From: DASVHS01 sp035468985
Lineage (GTDB): Bacteria; Acidobacteriota; Thermoanaerobaculia; Gp7-AA8
Direction: 5' to 3'
DNA length: 64,000 nt
NCBI GenBank assembly: GCA_035468985.1
Contig: DATISF010000016.1
Coordinates: forward strand, 1-64,000
This document shows, piece after piece, positions 36,701 through 45,700 of the stretch. The notes under the pieces were generated by a model, which had not been told where the DNA came from, ran no database searches, and was given only the letters and a program-made list of their open reading frames with translations. The position numbers were made by a program, and so were the translations under genes. Numbering within the stretch: the stretch's first letter is position 1; each line of letters opens with the position of its first letter.

Positions 36701-39700
36701 TTCACTCTGACCCTCCAGCGCGCGTCGGCACAATCGTCGGCGACGTTGCCGCGGGTCGAACTGCTCATGCCGGCGCACGCGGTGTTTGCCGGGATCGCGT
36801 TGGCTGCGCAGCACGTCATCGTCGAAGTCCTCGATGACACGCCCTACGGCCGCATCGACCGGCTCGCCGCGCAGACCATCGCCGACAGCGCCGGGCGTCT
36901 GACGACGCGCAGCATCGATCGCAACATCCTGCCGATCGACGGAATCGTTCACGAAGGGCGTTACCTGCTGCTCCAGGCGACCGCGCCGATTGCCTTTGCC
37001 ACGGGCACGGTGCGCGTCCCCGGCGCGGCGTTCGTCGGCGATGCTCGGGTGATCGCGCCGCCGCTCGGCGTCGCGGACGTCACGCGCCCCGGCGGCATCT
37101 TCTGCATCCCGGTGCCCGCCAGACCGGCCGCCCCGTTCACGTTGATTCCGCGAACGCCGTCGACCGGCGATGGCGCCGTTTACACGCACTCGGCGTCGCC
37201 TGATCCGGACTCCGTCGTCCGCGCCGATCTCACGTTGATTCTTCAGCCGCCGGTGCTCACCGGCACCATACCGGCGGCGGATGCAGCCGACATCTCGCTG
37301 ACGACATCGGTCAAGGCGACGTTCTCGCCCGCGATCGATCCGCAGTCGGTAAGCGGGGAGTCGATCGCGGTTCACGACGAAAGTGGCGCGCCCGTTACAG
37401 GTCTCGTGGCGGCGGAGGGGACGAGCGCGGTCGTGTGGACGTTGCCCCCGGGCGAGCGGCTGCTTCCGAACCGGCGTTACACGGTCTCCATCGCGCCGGC
37501 CATTCGGGGGACCAACGGCGCGCCGTTTGCGCGCACCTACTCGTTCAGCTTCTCGACGCAGAAGCAGCTCGTCAGCGGCGACGTGCACCGCGAGAAGATC
37601 CGCATCACCGTTCCCGATTCCTCCGGCCACTCACGGATCGTCGGCGATCCAGGCGCGCTACCGGCGGGCTGGCAGGCCGTGGCGATTCGCCGCGGACGCG
37701 ACTTCACGGATCGCCCGCAGGCCACGGCGGCGAACGACGGCAGTTTCGTGATCGATCTGCCGGGCACGATCGCTCTCACCGACATGATCGACCTGCAGGT
37801 CGTGAACAGCGCCGGTTCGGTCGCGGCCATCTTCGCGCTCACTCCGTTCGTGAGCGAAGACGGCAAGTCGTTCATTGCCCCTCCGGATCAGGACGTTCGA
37901 TTCACGACGGCGGATGGAAAGGCAAGCGTCTCCGTTCCCGCCGGCGCATTCGATGAGCCCACGACCGTCACGGTCACTCCCGCCGATCATTCCGCGTTCG
38001 CGGCGGTTCCGGCGTTCGACAAGGAGCTCGGCTTCGCCGGCGCGGTCAACGTCGACTTCCCCGGCGTAGCGAAGAAGAGGCTGGAGATCGAGATCGCCGC
38101 TCCGCCCAACGCCTCTCCGCAAACCGCCTACTACCTCGGCCGCCTCGGCAACTCCGTTCTCGGACCACGCGTCGAGATCGTCGACACGCTGCGTCTCCAG
38201 AACGGCAAACTGACCACCACGTTCGGCGGCGGCGCGGCGAACGCGGCCATCACGCGGGCACTGCGTCCGGGAACGAATCAGACGTTCAGCGATCCTCAGG
38301 ACGCGAAGAACGCCATGATCGCGGCGATTCGCGGCGGCACGTACGAAGCGTCCTCGTTCCAGCAGCCGATCGGATGGCTGCTCATCGAGACCGCAATCAC
38401 CGCTTCCGGGTTCGACATGTTCTCGTCGAGCAACGGCTCGATCTATCTGTCCGCGCTCTCGCTCACGGAGAAAGAGGGCCGCACGCTGTTCCCCGTGGCC
38501 TCCGGAACGCCGTTCCAGCTCGTCGGATACGACTCCTCGACGGGACTGGAGATGTTCCGCATCGATCACCAGGCCGCGGATGCGCTCGATCCGCTGAACG
38601 CCATTCCGACGGCGATCGTCAATCCGGGCGACATGGGTCCCTATCCGATCTTCGCTGCGCCCTCGCGGCTGGAAGTGGCGACGGTCCCGCCGGACGGCGT
38701 GACGCTCCGTTCGGTGCGCGGGCTGAACATCACGCAGCGCGCCGGCACGGTCACGGTCAGCGACGGCCTGCCGCCTCTGCCGGCGAACACGCGCGTCGAC
38801 ATCCTCGACGTCACGAGCGCGGTCTCGATCTCGATCCCGGCGCTGCCCGGCAGCGCGACGTTCGCGGCTGCCACCGGCGATCGTCTCCTCATCGCGATCT
38901 CCGACGACACCATCGATCCCGATCAAACCATCGCCCTCGTCTTCAGCAGCGCCATCGACCTCGGCGGCGCCACCGGCGATCAGGTCGACGCCGTGCTGCA
39001 GGGAAACCGCTGGATCCAGATTGACTCCGGGGACACCGCCGCGACGGTGACCGAAGTGACGAAGCAGGCGGTCTTCACCGCGGACAACGCTGCGCGGCGT
39101 ATCTTCGTCCACCTGCCGCTGCAGCGAGGGAAGGTGTACCACGTCGTCATCAAAGGCGATCTCTCCGGACCGGCGCTGGCCGGCGCGCCGGGATTGAAAC
39201 TCGGGCAGCGCAATGTCGGCGGCAATCTCGTTCCGGCCAATCCGAACGACATCACGCTCGAATTCAGGACGCGCAAGCCGGGTGGTCCGGTCGGATCGAT
39301 GACGTTGCCTCCCGATCGCGGCGGAATCCGCGATTTCGCGCTCATCGGCAACGTGGCCCTGATCGCGACCACGGCCGGCGGCCTGCAGGCCTTCGACGTT
39401 TCCGATCCGGCAAGTCTTTCCCGCACACCGGCTCCCGCGCCGCTCGGCCGCGCCACGGGCACCGCGGAGTACTGGAGTGTGAGCGCCGACCGTCACGGCC
39501 GCATTTTCGCGGCCGGAGTGACGAGCACGTACGGCGTCGTGCAGACCTATCGGATCGAAGACTTCGTCGATCCGGCCGGTGGCATTCCCTCTTCGACGAT
39601 CGCCCCGACCAGCGGCGCGAACGTCTCGTGGCGACTGGGCATCAACATCGGCGTGCCGCTCGGAACCGATCTCCTCTTCACCGACCGGCCGGAAGCGATT

Positions 39701-42700
39701 CCCAGGAAGGTGCAGGTGCTGTTGCAGGATGATGAGAAGCCGTTCCCGATTCCGCCGGGAGGAACGCCGGTCGGCACCAACGGCTTCGTGCGCTTCGACG
39801 CGTCAGTGGTCGTTCCCGGCACGCTGAAATACTGGAAGCAGCGGATCACGATCGAGAACCGCACGATCGGCGCGCATTGGTCGGCGGACATCAAGCGTGG
39901 AACCACGGGCGTGATTCGTGGCGTGCTTGCGCGGCCGGACGACGAGCTGTTCATCGTCAGGAACAATGCGACATACGGCGTGGTGTCGCTGTTCGGATAC
40001 GGCGTCGGCGTGTTCGATCTGAACGCCGTCGAGTCGAACGACGAGGCGTTCAATCAGAGCGGATACGACGAGATCTCCGAGCGCGTGATCCTGACGCCGG
40101 CCAAGGGTGATCCGAACCCGAACATGGTGTATCCGACGGTGATCCCGTGCGACTCCTCGCTCATCGCGCCGACCGGCGCGCCGTGCGAGATCCGCGATCT
40201 CACGTTCTCTCCCGACGCGCTGATCTTCCCGTCGACGACCAACAGCAACATCGAGATCTATGCGCTCGATCAGCTGCGGGGAATGCTCGATATCGACATC
40301 GCGCCGCCGAAGGTCGTTGCGCCCGGCCCGCCGCCGGTCGTCTCCAGCCCGGAAGCGACGCCGGCGTTCGGCCTCTCGCTTTCCGATCCCTTCGTGGGCG
40401 CGCGCGGGTCGGGCAATCTCTATCACCCGCGCCTGCGCAACCTGCACAACCTCTTTCTCGCCAACGGCGGATCGAGCGGCATCGCTCCGCGAGCGCGATT
40501 CACTTCGGTTTCTCCGTATCTTCGAACGGACAAGAGCGGGAACCCGGAGAACTTCGCGCTCATCGCCGCGAACAATTTCGGACTGCTCGTCGTGAAGATC
40601 GATCCTGCCGTGCCGCTGACGTGGGGCTCGCTCGTCGACGTGATCTGGGTGCCTGCCGGCGCGCTGTCCGTGCGCGTGATTCCCCGAACCGACCTCGCCG
40701 TCGTCATCGACAATGCCGGGCGCGTGCTGCTGGTCGACCTCCGAAACATCGACGAGAGCGCCCTCGTCGCAGCGATGCCGCCATGCAGCAGCGCCACGTG
40801 CGAGGCCGATCTCTTCCCGACGGCGAAGAAGTCGATCATCAGCCCGACTTCGTCGCTGCCGCCGTATGCGGATTGGATCGAGGTCGGCGTCGACGATCCG
40901 CGCATCGTCTGGAAGAGTGATCCGCACACGGTCTCCGGCAACATTCCCCCGGTCATCGATCCCGACACCGGAATCCTTCTGACCGGCGACATCAACGGGA
41001 ATGATGTGAAGGCCATCGCCGCGATCGATCCGAGGATCCAGTTCCGCATCCGCACCGACAGCGGCACGCGCTACGTCAACTCCATCGTCCCCCTCGGCAT
41101 CGCGCCGAAGGATCCGACAGCCGATCCCGATTCCTCGTACGGCGCGTTCCGGCTGGAGATCACGCTTCCCGGATCGATCGTGGAGCAGTTGACGACGGCC
41201 GGACGCGAGCTGCGGTTTGCGGTTGAAAGCGAACGCGTCGTCGGCGCAACGACCGAGCAGACGCTCACGCCGATGCCGCCGGCGCACATCCGGCTCGAAA
41301 CGCGATCGCGGGCCGCCGATCCGCGCGCATCCGAGTTCGCCGGGTTCCGCATGGAGCGGCTCGCGCCGTACGATCCGGCCGATCCGCAACTCAAGCTCCT
41401 TCGGTATCAGCGCGCGTACAACAGGTTCATCTCGCCGTGGATCGTGGCGATCGCCGATCCCCGGGCCAGCGAGCAGTTTACCTGGACGAACACGACGCGA
41501 TCGAAGGAAGGGTGCGTCGCGTGCGAGCGGCCTCTGTCGTTGCGCGGACGCACGGCCCCCGCCGTTTACGAGCTGTTCACCCGCGGCCGTGTGATTGCCG
41601 TCCGGCCTGAGAACGACACGTTCAACGTTGCCGGTTATCGATATCTGGGGGATCGCAACCGTTTCGAAGCTCGCGCCGCGACGTGGATGGCGGACACCGT
41701 GCGCGCTCCGTCCGCCGCCGCTCCCGCGCAGAATCCGCCGGTCGCCGGCGGCATGCTGCAAGAGAGAACGTATCTGCACAGCGGCGAGCTGGAAGTCGAC
41801 GCCGGCGATCTCGATGCCGGCGGACGCGCCGGGTTCAACGTCGTCTTCGGCCGAAGCTACCACTCGCGCGTCATTGGCCTCACTCCGCTCGGCCTCGGCT
41901 GGCTGGCATCGATGTTCGATCGCGTGCGGGAGCTGCCGACGGGCGGCGTCGAGTATCGCGATTCGAGCGGTGAGGTGTGGCTGTTCCAGCCGATGCCTCG
42001 CAGCGCGAACGACTACGTTCAGCCCGCCGGTGTCGCATTGACGCTCCACAAGACGCGCAACGGCTGGTCTTTGATGGACGCCAAGCGCCGCTTCGTCTTC
42101 TTCGACGCCCTCGGACGTCTGATGGCACGCACCGACCATTTCGCCGATGCGCAGCAGATCGACAACAACACCTTGCAGGGCAACGTCATCCGCTATCTGT
42201 ACGGCAGCTCCGGGCAGCTCGAGCAGATCGTCGATCCAGTCGGCCGCACGACCACCCTGACGTACTGGGATGCAGCGTCGGCTGGCGCGACCGGCGCGGC
42301 GCCCGACCAACTGCGTGAGATCAGCGACTGGCGGAACGGAGCTTCCGCGTCGGACAGCCGCAAGGTCACGTTCGAGTACGACTCGAAAGGGCGCCTGATG
42401 GATGTGCGGCTGCCGGAAGCGGCCAAGGCTGCGCTCGCGCCGCCGGAGTTCGATCACACCGGCGCCAATCGTCCACGTATCCACTACACGTACGCACCGC
42501 TGCCGAGCGCGTCGTACAACGACTACATCGATTTCGCCGGCAATCTCGACTCGATCACCGATCCGGTCGAGAACACTCCGGCCGGCTCACGCCGTCCGCG
42601 CGTGCAGTTCGCGTACGACCAGAGCACCGACGCGTTCCAGCGGGACCGCGTGATCGGACAGACCTGGCCATGCGCGTCGTACGTGGGATCCTGCGTCCCG

Positions 42701-45700
42701 CGATCGGCGTCGTTCCGCTACCAGGCGCCACCGCCCGTGTCGCCGGTGCGCTTCTCCGTCGATACCACCGACGTCCTCGATCAGATCCGCCATTACGATC
42801 TCCTCGAGCAGGCCGATAAGCGCATGCACATCGCGAAGGCGACCGTGTTCGATGTGCCGATCGTCGATCCCGGGGCGGCTTCGACGGCCGGCAATCTCGC
42901 CACCGACGTGCCATCGACTCCGACTCCGCTCACGAGCGAATACACCTACGACGCGAACGGGCAGATCACCTCGGCCACCATGCCCGATGGGGCGACGCTG
43001 ACGAATCGATACGAGCCGGCGGCCTCAACGCCGCTGGGCCGCATCGGTTCGACCGTGTACGGCTCCGGAAGTCTCCACCTCCGCACCGGGTATCGATACG
43101 AAACCTACGTCACGGAAGATGCGATCGTGTCCGAGGTGGGGAAGGACTACAGCGCGGATGTGAATGCGCTGCCGGTGAGTTTCCGCGAGTCGCAGTCGCC
43201 GAACCGTCATCGCGACACGATCGAGCACAAGGACGCGCATCCGAATGTCGCCACCACCTCCGGGGCTCACTTCAACGTCTTCTCCCAGCTCGACTGGACC
43301 GACCTCGTCGCGTTCGGCAGGAGCGTGAAGGGCCTGATCCCTCAACTCCCGAACTTCGCCGACGCGAAGGAAGTGATTCAGCAGGCGTTCGAGAACTCGC
43401 CGAGTGCGCCGCGGCTCCGGCGCGGTCGCGTCACCAAGGTCTCGGCGGGCAACGGCGCTCTGAACACCACGGTCGACTATCAAACCGGCAACACCCAGGG
43501 CCAGGTGATCCAGACATTCGATCAGGAACGGTGGACGCTCACGATCGAGGAGCACGACTCGGCCGACCGCGTCACGCGGCGGGTCATCAAAGACCGCGCC
43601 GGAGCCGTGATGGACGACGAGACCTTCGGCTACGACGCGAACGGACGGCTCGTGTATTCGTCGGTCGTGCACGGCGGTACCGGCACCGTGGAGACGCGGC
43701 ACACGTTCGACACGATGGGCCGCGAAGTCGAAACGACGATCAAGCGCGCGAAAGTCGCCGATGCCGACGCCGACGTCGTCGTCCGCCGCGAATACGACCT
43801 CGGCCGCCGTGTGAACACGACTTACGATCCCGTCACGACGGGCTCCGCGGCCAAGAGCGAAGAGATCCTCGACGGCCTCGGTCGCGTGATCGAGCGCCGC
43901 CGCACGGGCACATCGAGCTCCATCATGAAGTCTCTCGTGGGTTATGACCTCGCCGGCAAACTCTGCTACGAGTCCGACGCGCACCGCGTCGCCACCCTGC
44001 ACGTCTTCGATGTCCTCGGGCGCGAGACCAAGACGATGACGGCCGACGGCATCGTCACCGAGCGGACGTTCAGCCCATGGGGCGAGCTGATCGACAAGCA
44101 GGTCCATGCGGGATCGACTCTGATCGCCCATTCGATCTCCGATTACAGCGATGAGGGCGAGCTCGTGCAGATGCACGAGGAAGTCGGGTCCGGTCTGGTT
44201 CGCGGCACCGGGTACGCCGATCGGGATGGCGGCGAGATCAGTCGCGTCGGCGTCGCCGAGGTCGCGTCGATGTCCGATCCGATGATCACGACGACGTCGA
44301 TCATCCGCGCGCGCGTCACCGACACCTCGACCGATACCGCGGGGCGCGGCAAACAGACGCGCAGCGGAGAGGTGGCCTTCAACACGCCGCTGCTCGATTC
44401 CGAGGTGTTCTCGCAGCAGAGCGTGGCGCCGTCGGGCTTCGACGGATCGCTGCCGAAGGTCTCGGTGACCGAGGAACCGCGCGTCGGCTCCTCATACACG
44501 ACCACGACCACGTACGACGGCCTCGGCCGCGTCGTCGAGGTTCTCGCGCCCGGCGGCTATCTCGACCTGACATCCTACGAGCCCAACAACGTCGTCATTC
44601 AGAAGCCGGCAGGCCAGGGGGAGACGAAGCTCACCTACGATCCGCGCGGGCTGCTGATCGAACGCGAACGGCCGCGGAGCGCCATCGTTCATTCGAAGTA
44701 CGACGCGCGCGGCAACATTACCGAGCGCCGCGACGAGACCGGCGGCATCACGAAGTACGACTACGACGACCTCGGGCGCCTGATCCGGACGACCTATCCG
44801 GACAGCACCACCGAGGAGGTGCAGTACGAGGCGGAGACGGGAGTGCGCACGGCCAGCCGCGATCGCGCCGGGCAGTGGCTGATGTACTCCTACGACGACC
44901 GCGGCGGCCGCCTCACGCAGGTACACCTCGGCGGGACGGGAAGCGCGCCGTCCGCCGGTGCCGTGCTGATTCAGTACGCATACGACGCGGCCGGCCGTCT
45001 GCTGTCGGTCCGCGATGCGAACGGCGCGGTCGAGTACGATGGCTACGACATGCTCGGACGGCCGGCGGTCACGCGCGCAATCCGCTATCGCAACGCTAGC
45101 GGTCTGACGCCGAGTCCCGATGTTCTCGACGTCCATGCGCAGGGGCACGTCTGGACCGTATTCAATGGAGAGCGCAAGCGCTGGAGCATGCCGGTAGCTG
45201 GGTCGACGCCTCCGCCTTCGACATCGCCCTCGCCGTGGCACACGTGGATCGAGGAGACGCGCGACGGTGGCGGCGATGTGGTGAGCCAACGGTCGATCCT
45301 GGCATCGAGCGGTCCGGCGGCGGGGCCGCTGATCAGCGAGTCGTTCGCCCGGTCGGGCGGACGTCCGATGCTGCGGAAGCGCTACACGTCGTCGGGGGCG
45401 GTCGTTTCATCGGCGTTCGGCTACGCCGATCTGCGCTCGTTCACGATGCCGCCCGAGGTTCCCGATCCGATTTCGCCGGCGCCGGGGACCAGCGGCATGC
45501 TGGGGCGCGTGGAAGTCACGGTGGGCAACGACACGCTGGCCGGAAGCGAGATCGCTCGGAACGGCTCGAAGCGGATCGAGACGGAGATCGAGCTCGGCCT
45601 CGACGGCCGCCGATCGGTGTTCCACTACGACGATCTGCAGCACTACGACGGCGGGCGCATGCACTCCTCGGAGGCGACGCCGGCCGCGGCTGGTGAACGC

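Noticed and set aside
39803..42484. 893-codon antisense open frame inside the Rhs gene
   Set aside because: Same reason: opposite a recognisable Rhs region and without any motif.
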